A stretch of DNA of 64,000 nt from positions 15,935,051 through 15,999,050 of the forward strand of contig NC_035172.2 in assembly GCF_001659605.2 (NCBI RefSeq). The letters run 5' to 3'. A program made the translations under genes and the position numbers. This document shows positions 48,480 through 60,167 of the stretch, one piece after another. A model generated the notes under the pieces. It saw only the letters and a program-made list of their open reading frames with translations. It was not told the DNA's origin and did no database searches. The number at the start of each line of letters is the position of its first letter. The stretch's first letter is position 1. The DNA comes from Manihot esculenta. Its lineage: Eukaryota; Streptophyta; Magnoliopsida; Malpighiales; Euphorbiaceae.

Positions 48480-50090
48480 TTAAATGCAGATCATATTACG
48501 ACCCAATTTCATGGACTGAATCAGCACTATTTGAATTGGCATAAAATCTCCAAAACCGTAGTAAATTTCAAATCACATCAACTCAAAATTTACCTAAAAA
48601 AAATCTAAAAATAATTAAATATACCAATTAGCGAGAAAACTCACCTAACCTGTATAGAATAAAACTCAACTATTTGGAGAGTTCAACTTACCCTCACATA
48701 CCACAATATTCTCAAATAATTAAAACAATAATAATAACACTATAGGGAGTTCAACTCTCTAAAAAAAATCTAATATTACAAGAAAATATTAGTTCAAATA
48801 AGATTACCCTTAATAGCCATTGTGAAGATATAAAATTAAAATTTTAAATATCAAAATATAATAAAAATATAGCTAAATAGCCTGCGAGAAAGAATTTGCA
48901 GGTCGACTCTCAAAGAAAGACACCTATCATTTGAAAAAAATATTTGAATAGCAATGAGTATTTTACTCAATGAGTATAGACACTAATTATAATCATAAAT
49001 CTTATAACTATCTAATACTAATGCAATTCTACTAATAAAAATGCATCGATCAATTAGTCATACAATCTTCGCACAAGAGAATAAATTGGAACTACTCATG
49101 CACCCATCCAAAAATAATTATTGAGAGCCAATCTCATATCTTGACTCTCTCAATCCAATACGTCCACTTAAACCATTTTGCAAGAGTCAGCGAAATATAG
49201 CGTCATACCTACCCTGCTGTGACCAGAGTCAGTGAAATATAGCGCCATAACTACCCCGACTATCCATATCCTCGGGAGGCAGCGAGATAATGCGTCGTAC
49301 CTACTCCGAAAATCCACATTCATCCATCTATGTATACATATATAAAAGCTCCAACTTATTCCTAAAACAACACAACACAAAATAAATAATGCAAAGAGTA
49401 GAGGATGCGCCTAACATATCAACTAAGTATATGCTATAAGTGATGCATGAGCATATTAGATAAATATAAATATTATTGAATTTACAAGAATAATTAATAT
49501 TCAATTTACAAAATAGGGTGACTCATCGTCTAACGGTCTTGCTGGAAAAAAGATGGTTGATTCAGATTACCTATATAAAGCGATCACAAGAATATCCAAG
49601 ACGGAGTATAAGCAAATAAATAAAGTGACAAAGACATTCTAAGCTTATGACGAAATTTCGGCAAAATTTACCCTATACATAGGACTTAACCTCCCTGCAA
49701 AATAAACACAATTCGTCTATCTCCACAGGCACAATGGCCTCAGGCCCGCAACACAAAAATATATTACTCATTCGGCAATTACCAAAACTACCTAATTACT
49801 GCGTCTTATAAACTTTACTCACATACCTTAATATCTCCACAGTCCGATAAAATACTAAAAGCCCTTTGAAAATTCTACCAATATTCTTTAAAGTTCTCAA
49901 TAATGATACCTTATTATAATAATTGATTTTACTCGATTATATCTTACCTAAGATATTTAATAATATATCAACCTAAACATTAACATTATGGTAAGATGAC
50001 AATTTTGAGTTCAGACTTACCAAAACTAATTCTGACCCTTGAAACGCGTCTGGAACGTCTGAAAATGGTGGAGAGGACTATAATATTTGA
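48480..50090 (-). mobile_element. Probable large gypsy LTR (del/Tekay-like), minus orientation
   Basis: GAAATATAGCG and related words repeat three times in 49185-49300, giving about 60-80-bp imperfect units. The CCACAGGCACAATGGCCTCAGGCCCGCAAC stretch at about 49720-49755 resembles the U3/R region of long plant gypsy LTRs. No internal region is attached, and ends were not fixed. The copia-3 LTR abuts its right side. Confidence 0.4.
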
Positions 50091-50096
50091 AACCTT

Positions 50097-51483
50097 TGAT
50101 GAAAAAAGAAAAAGAGAGTAGAAGATTTGAGAGAAAATACTTTATTATTCCCCTCAAGCCAATTGGGGTATGTATACTACTTATAAGAGTACATACTAGG
50201 TAAGAAAATAAATTAATTCCCTAATTATAGCATAATCATATTCCAATCATATCTCTAATTATCAGTACAAATCTAGGCTATTTACAGAAATAATCTCAAT
50301 ACTCCCCCTCAAACTGGAGTATACATATCATATGCTCCAAACTTGTTATAAATATACTTGATTCGTGGTCCTCGAAGTGATTTTGTGAAAATATTAGCTA
50401 GCTGATCATTTGAGTTGACAAAGCTAGTAGAAATGCATCCGGACTCAATCTTTTGCCTAATAAAATAGCAATCCACCTTTATATGCTTCGTCCTCTCATA
50501 AAAAAACTGAATTTGACTCAATATGGAGGGTAGCTTTATTATCACATATCAATTTCATTTGGCCAATATCGCTATATTTCAATTTCCGAAGGAGTTGCTT
50601 CAACCAGATGAGTTCGCATGTTGTTAAAGCCATAGCTCGATATTTTGCTTCTGCACTTGATCTTGCAACCACACTCAGTTTTTTACTTTTTCAGGATATG
50701 AGATTCCTTTCAATCATAATACAATATCCTGAAGTAGATCATCTATCTGAAGGGAAACCTGCCCAATTTGCATCAGAATAGCCAACAATTTGTGAGTGAC
50801 CCTTGTCCTCATAGAGTAGACCTTGTCCTGGAGCTCCTTTGATATATCTAAAAATGCAAATGACTGCATCCCAGTGACTACTATATGGAGTTTGAAGAAA
50901 TTGACTAACCACACTTACAGTAAAGGAAATATCTGGTCGTGTGATAGTGAGATAATTGAGCTTGCCGACTAATCTTCTGTATCTAGCAGGATCTTTAAGT
51001 TGCTCCCTCCCTCCTATTTAGGAACAAGCTTAACATTTGGATCCATGGGAGTGTCCACATGTCTACAGTCTAACATGCCTGTTTCTTCCAATATATCCAA
51101 AGCATATTTCCATTGAGAAATTGCAATACCTGTTTTAGACTGTGCCACTTCAATTCCCAAGAAATATTTCAATTTCCCCAAATCTTTAGTTTGGAAATGA
51201 CTGAACAAATGTTGCTTAAGCTGAGAGATTCCATCATGATTATTTTCTATAATGATAATATCATCAACATAGACCACCAAGTAGATGCATCTATCACCAT
51301 TATAACGAAAAAATATGGAATGATTAGAATTACTTCGAGACATTCTAAACTGTTGAACTACAGTACTAAATTATCCAAACCATGCTTTTGGATACTGTTT
51401 TAGTCCATACAAAGAGCGCCAAAGACGACATACTAAGCCTGACTCCCCCTGAGCAACAAACCCTGGAGGCTGCTCCATATAAA
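50097..51483 (-). mobile_element. copia-3: 3' part of a Ty1/copia element
   Basis: A 202-bp 3' LTR (50097-50298, TGATGAAA to AATCTCA) is followed by the polypurine tract GTTTGAGGGGGAGTAT (minus strand). RNase H and reverse transcriptase follow. The element is cut at 51483 by the gypsy LTR; its front half is not seen beyond it. Confidence 0.8.
50300..51480 (-). pseudogene. copia-3 reverse transcriptase and RNase H remnant
   Basis: Minus-strand reading opens with MEQPPGFV and SLYGLKQ. The catalytic YVDDI comes next (about 51255-51270), then LGKLKYFLGIEVAQSKTGI and the DTPMDPN motif. RNase H sequence follows, with ALTTCELIWLKQLL and the tail FYERTKHIKVDCYFIRQKI. The LANIFTKSL end lies at 50545-50309. 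Several stops and shifts break it. Confidence 0.85.
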
Positions 51484-51660
51484 TGTAATACCCGGCTAGA
51501 TTCCGGCATCAGAATTCTTGCCTTCCGGCGGAATTTCGGATGTTGGAACTCTCTAGAAGGGTAAAATCATATTTTTATGAAATATTTTTACATGTTTTAT
51601 GCTTTGAACGAAGAAAGAAATTGAGTTTTGAAAGAAAAGACCAAGGTTGGGAAAAGCCAG

Positions 51661-52470
51661 GTTCGGCCGCCGAACGTTGGTGACTTGCGGAAGCTCCTTT
51701 GGCCCCCGAAGGTGGTCTGGCCAGCCACCTATAAAAGGCCCCTTGTCCGAAAATGGACGAGTTTTCTCTCTCTATTTTCGGGCAAAGGTGAGATTTCGCC
51801 CTCCTTTGGTTGATTTTGAGTTTTCCTTCAATCTCTTCAAGTTTTAACAAGTTTTAACTTGGTTTTGAAGATTTTTGAGCTAAGAACGAAGTTTTGAAGC
51901 TTGGAGACCCCGAAGCACGATTTCTCCCCATCTCCGAGTTTGGATCGCCTCTTCTCTCGATTTTCAAGAGGTAAGAGTAGATCCTACCTTTCTTTCATGT
52001 TTTTAGTAAGTTTTGAGGGGTTTGAAGGGTGTTGGATGCATGTTTTGGATAGTTGTAAAATGTTAGGGTTTATGTGAGTTAATGATAAAATGTATATTTA
52101 TTGTATGTTAAATGTTGATGTTGCTGGGGTATAGGTTAGTTTTAAGCCCCTAAATGCTTGAGGATGTGTTTATGCATGATTTTGATTTGAGTTTAGAGGT
52201 TTTGGGTGGCTGGATGAGTGTTGGTGGCTTGGGTTCTGCCATTTTGGAGGACCCAGGTTCGGCCGCCGAACCTGCTTGTGGAGGCAGTTTGGCCACCTAA
52301 ACTCGCCCCCAAGAGTTTAGACTTTCAGCTCTGGAGGGGAGTTTCGGCCGCCAAACCTGCCGCTGAAGGTTGGTGACTTTCGGCTCTGGACAGACTTTCG
52401 GCCGCCGAACCCTACCCCCGAAAGTGCCTGACTTTTGGCTCTGGAGGGACTTTCGGCCGCCAAACCTACC
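51661..52470. repeat. Interspersed TTCGGCCGCCGAA palindromes in the gypsy LTR
   Basis: GGTTCGGCCGCCGAAC or one-change forms occur at about 51661, 52256, 52344, 52398 and 52452. Several are followed by GACTTTCGGCTCTGGA-like spacers. Confidence 0.85.
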
Positions 52471-52882
52471 GCTGAAAATGCCTTATTCAGCCTTCCTTTG
52501 CATGTTTTCTATGCATGTTTTGGTGATGTTTTAGGGGGTTTTTGGGGAGATGTTTAGAGATATGATATAGTATGTTTAGTCCCTCATTTAAGTCCACCTG
52601 TATAGGTTCGAACCCGAGGAACCGAGGACCCCAGCAGTGAGATAGCTGCTTCAAAGTCCTTTCAAAGTCGGCCAGAGGTGAGTAGAACATAACTCCTTTT
52701 ATTTTCAAAGCAATGAAATCATTTTAGCATGATCCATGCATCACGAATGCCATGATATGTATTAGGCTGTTTTGCATTAGAATTCACGAATATGATGCAT
52801 TGCATAATATGTTGTTGATGTGGATGGATATTGGATGACCCACTAGCCCTCGATATGATATGTTATGTTACGGTATGGAAGT

Positions 52883-53030
52883 CCAGTGAGGCCCATTCTA
52901 CGCCCCTGGCACGATGTAAGAGAAAGACCAGTGAGGCCCATTCTACGCCTCTGGCACATTGGATATGTTATGTTATGTGATGTTAAGAGAAAAACCAGTG
53001 AGGCCCATTCTACGCCCCTGGCACAGTTGG
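52883..53030. repeat. Three copies of a 30-bp word in the gypsy LTR
   Basis: CCAGTGAGGCCCATTCTACG followed by CCTCTGGCAC or CCCCTGGCAC starts at 52883, 52928 and 52995. Confidence 0.9.
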
Positions 53031-53247
53031 ACTATGTAGAGGGTTATTGGTGACAAATCCATCAGTGATGTGAATTGTTTGTGATGTGATGAATTTCATG
53101 GGAGCATATGTTTTAATTTATTATTTTACTGTTCTGCTCACCGGGCTCTAGTAGCTCACCCTTTTCCCTTAACCCCCAGGCTTGCAGGTTCAGAATAGAC
53201 CGGGAGGTCAACAAGAGTAAAGGCATAGTGTATGTAATAGTTAGTTG

Positions 53248-54880
53248 TGGATATTCTAGTACCATACACCTCTCCTCATGATTCAGCTCTTCTAAAAAAC
53301 GCTAAAAGGCCTTCTACACATAAGATAAATAAATAGAAAGAGAGAGGATCACCTAGTCTAATACCTCTGTATGGAATAATAAGACTAAATTCAGACCCAT
53401 TCCAACAAAACTCAATTTTATTAACATAAGCCGTAAGAAAGTCCAATCAACTCTATCATAAGATTTACTGATATTAATTTTCAAAGCAACCTCCCTTTTT
53501 GCCCGCGAGTTTTCCTCTTCATATGATGAATGATCTCAAAAGCTACAATGACATTATCAATTATAAGCCTTACTGGAACAAAAGCAAACTAAGGTGAAGA
53601 GACAACATTATCCATAATTAATCTAAGTTTATTTGCTAGAACCTTAGCCATTATTTTATAAATAACATTGCACAATGATATATGGGTCAATGATATTTAA
53701 AGAAGGAATCTCAGTTTTAGGTATAAGAACAATAGTAATTTCATTGAAAGAGTCTGGAAAACATCCATCTTGAAATCACTATTGACAACTGGACCCACTA
53801 AGCTATCAATAATATTCCAAAACTTTTGGTAAAAAGCAAGATTGATACCATCTGGACCTAGGGCTTTGTTAGATGCATCTAAAAAACTGCTTGGCGAACC
53901 TCTTCAACGGTTAAAGGAGCAACTAGTTTTTTATTATCTGAGGCTGAGATCTATTCCTTAATAAGGCTAATGACCACGTCATAGTTTTCATTTGGTGCAG
54001 AAAATACATTTCTAAAATAATCCATGCACATAGATGCCAAAAATTCTTTGTTATTCACCCATTGTCCCTCGCCATTTTGAAGAGAATTAATAAAATTAAC
54101 ATGTTTACGTGCAGAAGCTTGAGCATAGAAGAAGCGAGAGTTAGAATCCCCCTCCTTAAGCTAGAATAGTTTAATCCTTTGTTTCTAGAAGATCTCCCTA
54201 TTAGCTAGAATATTATTCATATCTTCTTTAAGGCCATTAGAAATATATACAAAAACATCATCTTCTTTGTTTTGAAGCTCAATTAACTCCTTAATGATTG
54301 AATTCACTTCCTTTCAAAAATTATTTTGCAGAGTGGACTCTAAGACTGCATGGCTGTACAACCATGCCTAATTTTCTCTAACAGAAGTAGTGCCCCAGAA
54401 TTCTCCTAAGATTCCTTAACCACTTCTGATATAGAAGGATAAGACAACCACATCGAAATTTTCTTATCCTAGTACACCATGTAGCACTATAAGTTATTAA
54501 CAAAACAGGGACATGGTCTGAACTAGAAGCCGAGAAACTTGACAACCTGCACTGAGGAAACATATACAAGCCAAGATTGCATGGTAAAGGCTCTATCAAG
54601 TCTTTCCCTAACCCATATGTCAGTCCCTCTACCTCGTTCCCAAGTGAATTTACTGTTATGAAGGGGTAAATCCATTAACTGGCAAGTTGAGATAGTTTTT
54701 CTAAAACCTTGCAATAAATGTTTAGGTTGCAGACTTCTTCCTTTTTTTATCATTAGTGCTCAATATATCATTAAAATCACCCAAAAAAACCCAAGAAAGA
54801 TTAAATCTGTAGGCTAAGTTAATTTAAATATCTCAGAAAATATTGTGTTTACTACACTTTGAGCATCCATAGAAATCCAG
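53248..54880 (-). mobile_element. L1-type LINE fragment (endonuclease and reverse transcriptase), minus orientation
   Basis: On the minus strand the endonuclease part comes first. WVFLGDFNDIL lies near 54781-54758, then FTWERGRGTDIWVRERLDRA in 54753-54523. Reverse transcriptase follows at about 53700-53250, with FRPISLCNVIYKIMAKVLAN, then the [20 protein letters not shown] segment and RRAES at the end. Stops and shifts are frequent. Its 3' half is missing, cut where the gypsy LTR begins, and the 5' end is truncated near 54880. L1 elements nick DNA and prime reverse transcription at the cut; this copy is dead. Confidence 0.85.
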
Positions 54881-55517
54881 AAGGCAGATGGTGTTGCGAG
54901 GGCAACACCCATTTACCTCGTACTACCCATGGCATGATGTGGGGTACAGTAGGATGGAGGCATCAAAGTGAAGGCAATGTGCTATCCGCTTGGTTATGAG
55001 AGGCAAGTAAGACAATGCTCAACCATGCAAGGACTTCAAATCTAGAAGCCAACATGGACAATTGACATGGTTATGTATCTGCTTGTGTGATAAAGAGAGC
55101 TATTTCCGGAAGATTCCTAAGCTTGGCCATGTAAAACGCCATGTAAATGTTGACTTCAACTGATATGAAGAGTTGTTTCTAGTAGGTTGTATAGCCTTGT
55201 CATGTAAGGTCCCATTACTGTGTTGAAGTTAGGACTTGGGCTTGGCACTGATTCTTTAAGGTAGAGATAGACAAGGCAATTAGTCAATGATGTTATAATT
55301 TTCATGCAAGGATCTGATAATGCATTCATATTTTCAACTTTTTTTTTTTTTATTTTAATGACTAGCCGTAATTCTTTGTTGAAGTGCTCCTACTAACGTA
55401 CAACAATGGTCAACTAGGTGCATGAGAATGCACATAAAAGAAAGGAATGGAAGCGTGAGAATTCATGTGTAGCTTAAATTGAGGTGTGCAATTAATTGGT
55501 TGGATTTTAAACGAATT
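54881..55517. other. Unclassified DNA, target of the chromodomain gypsy insertion
   Basis: Balanced composition, no recognised domain. It resumes at 57909 after the GAATT target duplication. Confidence 0.4.
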
Positions 55518-55845
55518 TGATAGGTCCCAACCAAAGCCAAGATAAATAATAAAGAAGAACACGAAGTGATTTAAGTATTTTTTCATTGAATACTCTGCTG
55601 CCAATACAAAGAAAGTTAAATAGGAAAAGAAATAACAACTTGGCCCTATTCCAAAGGTCACCCACAGCACTATAAGTAACAAAGTAGCCATAATCTGCTG
55701 ATAAAATCAAGCAGTAATTTTGACTTATTAAAATGACAAATAAATAGAAAATAATGTAGCAGTAAAAATAAAAACTAAGCAGCGGACTTAGTCAAAGTAT
55801 CTTTTATTTTTGACTGGTATCCTTGAGGACCTACGAGGTCCATCA
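55518..55845 (-). repeat. 3' LTR of the chromodomain gypsy element, 328 bp
   Basis: TGATAGGTCCCAACC to CGAGGTCCATCA on the plus strand. About a dozen differences from the other LTR, mostly transitions. Confidence 0.92.
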
Positions 55846-57002
55846 TTGCTCCCCTCTCCTAAAAAAACCTTGTCCTCAAGGTTAAATGCTGGAAATCTAG
55901 TCTTCAAGTCCTTGAAATTTTCCCATGTAGCATCATCACGAGGTAAATGTTTCCAGAGAACCAGACTCTCTTCTTCAATGTGGAAACCACGCTTAATCCA
56001 TCTAGTATCCAACAATGTCGTAGGTTCCAAGAGAATATCACCATCATCCGAAACTATGGGCAAGTCGTGAGTGACAGGTATAGCAGGTCCTACATGCTTT
56101 TTCAACAGTGAGACATGGAAGACTGGATGTACTTTAGAGGCAACAGGCAGCATTAGTTTATAAGCCAAGTTGCCAATCTTAGCTTCAACAGGAAAAGGCC
56201 CATAATAACGACTTGCCAACTTTTGATAAGCTCTCTTATACACTGAGTGCTGGCGATATGGTTGGAGTCGGAGATAAACTAGGTCGCCCACCTAAAATTC
56301 CATAGCTCTGCGTTTCAAGTCCGCTCGCTGTTTCATCTGATTTGCAGCATGGGAAAGATTAATTTTTAGCTCCTGCAGAATTGTGTCCCGAGAGAGCAAG
56401 GACTGATCCACCTCATGAACAGGAGTTTGGCTGATTTCATAATGAGGTAGCATTGGTGGATGATGGCCATACAAAGCGAAAAAAGGAGACACACCAGTGG
56501 ATATGTGGAAAGATGTATTGTACCAGTATTCGGCCCAAGGCAGAAAAATACTCCACTTTCTTGGTTGTTGAAAGGCAAAGCAACGAAGATACTGCTCCAA
56601 GCATCTATTAGTAACCTCAGATTGGCCATCAGTTTCCGGGTGATAGGAAGAGCTCATATTTAGCTTTGTCCCAGAAAGTTTAAAAAACTCAGGCTAAAAG
56701 TTGCTAATAAAAATAGGATCTCTATCACTGATGATAGATTTAGGCATACCATGATATTTGACATTCCCATCAACAAACTTTTCAGCAACAATTTTAGCAG
56801 TGTAAGGATGAGACAAAGGTAAGAAATGGGCATACTTACTAAGGCAATCAATTACGACCAGAACTGAATTTTTGCCGCAAGAAGTGGGATGTCCTTCCAT
56901 GAAATCCATCGCAATATCATCCCAAACCTGAGGTGGAATAGGTAGGGGTTGAAGAAGTCCTGTCGGGGGAGAGGTGGAAGCTTTGTTTTTCTGACAAACC
57001 AT
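55788..57002 (-). pseudogene. Integrase with C-terminal chromodomain, interrupted by stops
   Basis: Minus-strand frame from 57002: the core starts at [17 protein letters not shown] with the first catalytic Asp, and the second Asp sits in [10 protein letters not shown]. It continues after stops near 56690 with SSYHPETDGQSEVTNR, which carries the catalytic Glu region, then WAEYWYNTSFHISTGVSPF. The 56291-55788 part holds the C-terminal GDLVYLRLQPYRQHS and FHVSLLKKHVG words. A chromodomain-like VLWKHLPRDDATWENF ends it. The reading overlaps the 3' LTR, as is usual for this group. Only the in-frame stops disable it. Confidence 0.88.
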
Positions 57003-57576
57003 TTAACTGGTGTAGTTGGTTTGAGCTTAGTCGGCGATGAAGAGCTCATCTAATAAGATGGGCGAGTTGCCTTCCTTTGTCGTAGCAACTACTCATCCCT
57101 CATTCGAGCATAGTTAATAGCCTCCTTGAGCGTAGCTTCTCCCTGGAGATGATAAGAAGTCAAATACACTTTTTCGGAAGGATCCGTCTTTTCATAGACG
57201 AAGAACTATTCCACCCTAGTCATCCATTCTGTTGGGTCATCGCCTGAGAATTTGGGAAATTCGATCTTAGCGAGTTTGGAAGCAAAAATAGGACTTCCTC
57301 CCTCTCTCGATTCCTCTTTGTTAGAAAGACTCTAGCTACGATCACCAACGCTGCTGGTCCCCTCTCTATTAGAAATAGACATCTCAAAAAACTTTGAGAT
57401 AGCTGCCTCAATATGTTGTAGTTTGTCATTAATCCCATGCTGCTAATAGTGTTTTGAAGTTGCCTGACAGCAGCTTCTAAATTTTCAATTCATTCCTTAT
57501 TGGTTGCCATAAGGTAAAAGAAAGAAACGAAAAGAGACAGAAAAGAAAAGGATAGATAATTAGGCTCTGATATCAA
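57003..57576 (-). pseudogene. gag remnant of the chromodomain gypsy element
   Basis: An ATG at 57511, just inside the primer site, starts MATNKE. Degraded gag follows, with FPNSQAMTQQNG in place of the usual gag WxxxxE region, and multiple stops and shifts. It joins integrase sequence at about 57000-57050 without any reverse transcriptase. Confidence 0.65.
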
Positions 57577-57903
57577 TGATAGGTCCCAATCAAAGCCAAG
57601 ATAAATAATAAAGAAGAACACGAAGTGATTTAAGTATTTTTCATTGAATACTCTACTGCCAATACAAAGAAAGTTAAATAAGAAAAGAAATAACAACTTG
57701 GCCCTATTCTAAAGGTCACCCACAGCACTATAAGCAACAAAGTAGCCATAATCTGCTAATAAAATCAAGCAGTAATTTTGACTTATTAAAATGACAAATA
57801 AATAGAAAATAATGCAGCAGTAAAAATAAAAACTAAGCAGCAGACTTAGTCAAAGTATCTTTTATTTTTTACTGATATCCTTGAGGACCTACGAGGTATA
57901 TCA
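57577..57903 (-). repeat. 5' LTR of the chromodomain gypsy element, 327 bp
   Basis: Partner of 55518-55845. Begins TGATATACCTCGTAGG on the minus strand. Confidence 0.92.
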
Positions 57904-57908
57904 GAATT

Positions 57909-58239
57909 GAACTGGAAAATTAAATTAAAAAAAAATAATAAAGAAAGCAATGATACAAAAGTAAATTTCACAACAATTATAGTTCTCAAAGCGGAAGGAA
58001 TCCCCTCAAGATTATTCAAATTGCATACATTTATTTTTTAATTACAAAATCTTTGATAAATATATATATATGTATATGTCATGAAAGATAAAAAGAATGA
58101 CGAGGGACAATTAGAATTGTAAATAAACCAGGGAAGAAAACTTAAATCTGGTCATGCATTTTCCGAATATATAATTAAGTTTAAAAATTACTTTTTCCTA
58201 CTCAGTTAATTTATCCTTTTTTTAAGTTAAATATGTTTA
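57909..58239. other. Unclassified AT-rich DNA
   Basis: Continuation of the target sequence right of the gypsy element, with an (AT)n patch at about 58060. Nothing coding is seen. Confidence 0.5.
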
Positions 58240-59465
58240 ATTAGATAAATTACAAGAAAGATGTTGGGAAGGTGTTGGATTTATTTAGTGTGATGGAGGG
58301 ATAAAAAATTCTTAATATACTTCTTAGTCTTAGAAATAGAGAGGATGTGAGAGTGTGGTACTTTGATAAAAAAAAAAGGGTGTATAATATGCGATCCGGT
58401 CATCACGTTCCGTGTAACCTTTTTGGGAGGGGTATGGGGATGGTGAGGTTTGGTGAAAGAAGATTTGGGATATCGAGATTCAAACTAAGGTTAAGGATTT
58501 GGTGTGGCGAGTTCTTAGAGGAGTTTTACCTACAAGGGAAAAAATTAAGAGTAGAGGAATTAATATTGATGAGGGGTGTCCTTTTTGTGGGGAGGTAGAG
58601 AGTATTGATCATGCATTGATAAATTGTAGGATTGCTAGGAGAGTGTGGAGTTTAGGTGGGTACTTAGTACCTAATTTTAACATTACTTTTAAAGACTTTT
58701 TATTACAGGTTCTGAATTCAAATAATGCCTATGAAAAACAAAAATTTATAAATTTAGTCTGAAACATTTGGAATATGAGTAACAAGTTTATATGGGAGAA
58801 TAAAACTTACCCTCCAAGTCAAGTTCACATGCAATCCATGCAAGCCTCGCACAAATTCAAAATGGTGACTAGATCGTATGCAGTTCTTCATCAACAAACT
58901 TCAAATAGTCAAGTTGATTTGCATTTCAACCATGCAAATTCAATAATTAACACAGTTGGTAGTTCTCTTGTTGCTACTGGACTAGGGATCGCGGGCTTGA
59001 ATGCACATCTGCAGATGCCACTTTCTTTCGGAATCACATATGACAGGTTATGCGATTATATTTGAAGACGAAAAAGGCTTATTCATCAAAGCAATTTCAG
59101 AATACTACGAAGAGATTCCAAATGCTAGCATTGTTGAAGTCGTTGCTCTACGTCAAGCGTTACTTTCACCTTCACAGTCCTGGTTGTTTCTATATGGACT
59201 CACAACTAGTTGTTCACGCTTTCAATTCAAATTTTTTAGATTTATCAGTTTTTGGTCTTCTTTGAATTTATCAGCTTTTGATCTAATTTTTTACTATCGT
59301 TTTATCTCCAAACTTTGTTTGGATATAGAAGTCCATTAAGTTCGAACATACATTAGTTAGAGTTGCTTATCGCTATGCTCGCCATATTATTTGGAATGCC
59401 ATCTCTAATACTTTTATATGATTTTTTCACATAATTACTTCTCTTTCAAAAAAATAAATAGATAA
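58240..59465 (+). pseudogene. L1-type LINE 3' end: zinc-binding domain and RNase H
   Basis: A plus-strand, 5'-truncated LINE. Frames switch but read NREDVRVWYFDKKK, then VWRVLRGVLPTREKIKSRGI and GCPFCGEVESIDHALINC, the CxxC...HxxxxC zinc-binding domain at the end of plant L1 reverse transcriptases. An RNase H region follows with IFEDEKGLFIKAISEYYEEI, then IVEVVALRQALL and HTLVRVAYRYARHIIW near its end. An A-rich tail lies at about 59448-59470. Plant L1 elements commonly carry this RNase H; this copy is broken by shifts and stops. Confidence 0.85.
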
Positions 59466-59470
59466 ATAAA

Positions 59471-60167
59471 TTACAAGAACATTTTTTAATTTATGTTATA
59501 TAAATATCTTAGGTTTACCGTTAATCAATCTAAAAGGCAGATAAAAGGTCAATTTAAACCCTTAAAATTTCGTCATAATTAATAAATTCTTTAAATCTTT
59601 TTTAATTCTAAATAAACCTTTTCAAATTTGAAACGTTGTTTTTTACAGCAAGGCATATGTGAAGATCTTCTGGTACAACTGTCTTCATCAACTACCATAC
59701 CTGCTTCGTTTTTTTTTTTTTTTCTTTCGATAGACTGAATTTCATTTCTGTTGCATTCTGAAATAGATTGATAAATTGTTTCTTTATTGAATAGTTTAAC
59801 AAACTTTTGTAATTTATCTTCTTTGTTATAGTCATTATTATCACATTTCCATAATATTTTCTAAATACTCCAAAATAAAATAACACAAAACACTATCATG
59901 TATAGATTTTCAGCATTGCAATAAAAACAAAAAGCAAAAAGTTAAAAACAAAATAAAACAAAAACCAAATCCTTTCTCAAAAATAGTTCCATAGACAAGT
60001 CCTTTCCACCAAGCCTAAATGAAAATAAAATAAAATACCAACTCCATTGCAGCATTTCATGTGGCAAGTTTCCCAAGTAATGGCCAATGAGAATTTGATG
60101 TAATGGTGTTTGTCTAAGTTAAATATCAAGTAATGTGTATCCAGCAGACCAAAATGGCTGCTAAAAG
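59471..60167 (-). other. DAD1 downstream region and probable 3' untranslated region
   Basis: No coding sequence. On the minus strand an AATAAA word at 59788-59783 lies about 380 bp after the DAD1 stop and could direct polyadenylation. A poly-T run at 59709-59723 lies further on. Confidence 0.45.

Larger units (their letters stand above)
51484..53247 (+). mobile_element. Gypsy LTR (del/Tekay-like), single copy, right end truncated
   Basis: Begins TGTAATACCCGGCTAG directly in copia-3 pol. The left target sequence is ATAAA (51479-51483), with no copy on the right. It contains repeated TTCGGCCGCCGAA palindromes and a triple CCAGTGAGGCCCATTCTACG repeat. It ends near GTTGTGGATAT, where L1 sequence begins. 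No gag or pol is attached, so it is a solo or orphan LTR whose end was lost at the LINE junction. Confidence 0.7.
55518..57903 (-). mobile_element. Chromodomain Ty3/gypsy (Reina-like) deletion derivative with intact ends
   Basis: LTRs at 55518-55845 and 57577-57903 are about 96 percent identical by eye. They sit between perfect GAATT target duplications (55513-55517 and 57904-57908). Inside the right LTR the primer site reads TGATATCAGAGCC on the minus strand. Inside the left LTR lies a polypurine tract, GAGAGGGGAGCAA. Gag runs directly into integrase; protease, reverse transcriptase and RNase H are missing. Short LTRs and the C-terminal chromodomain-like end suggest the Reina group of chromoviruses. 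Confidence 0.92.

Noticed and set aside
51575..51850. Open frames within the gypsy LTR
   Set aside because: LTR sequence; overlapping frames on both strands with no domain.
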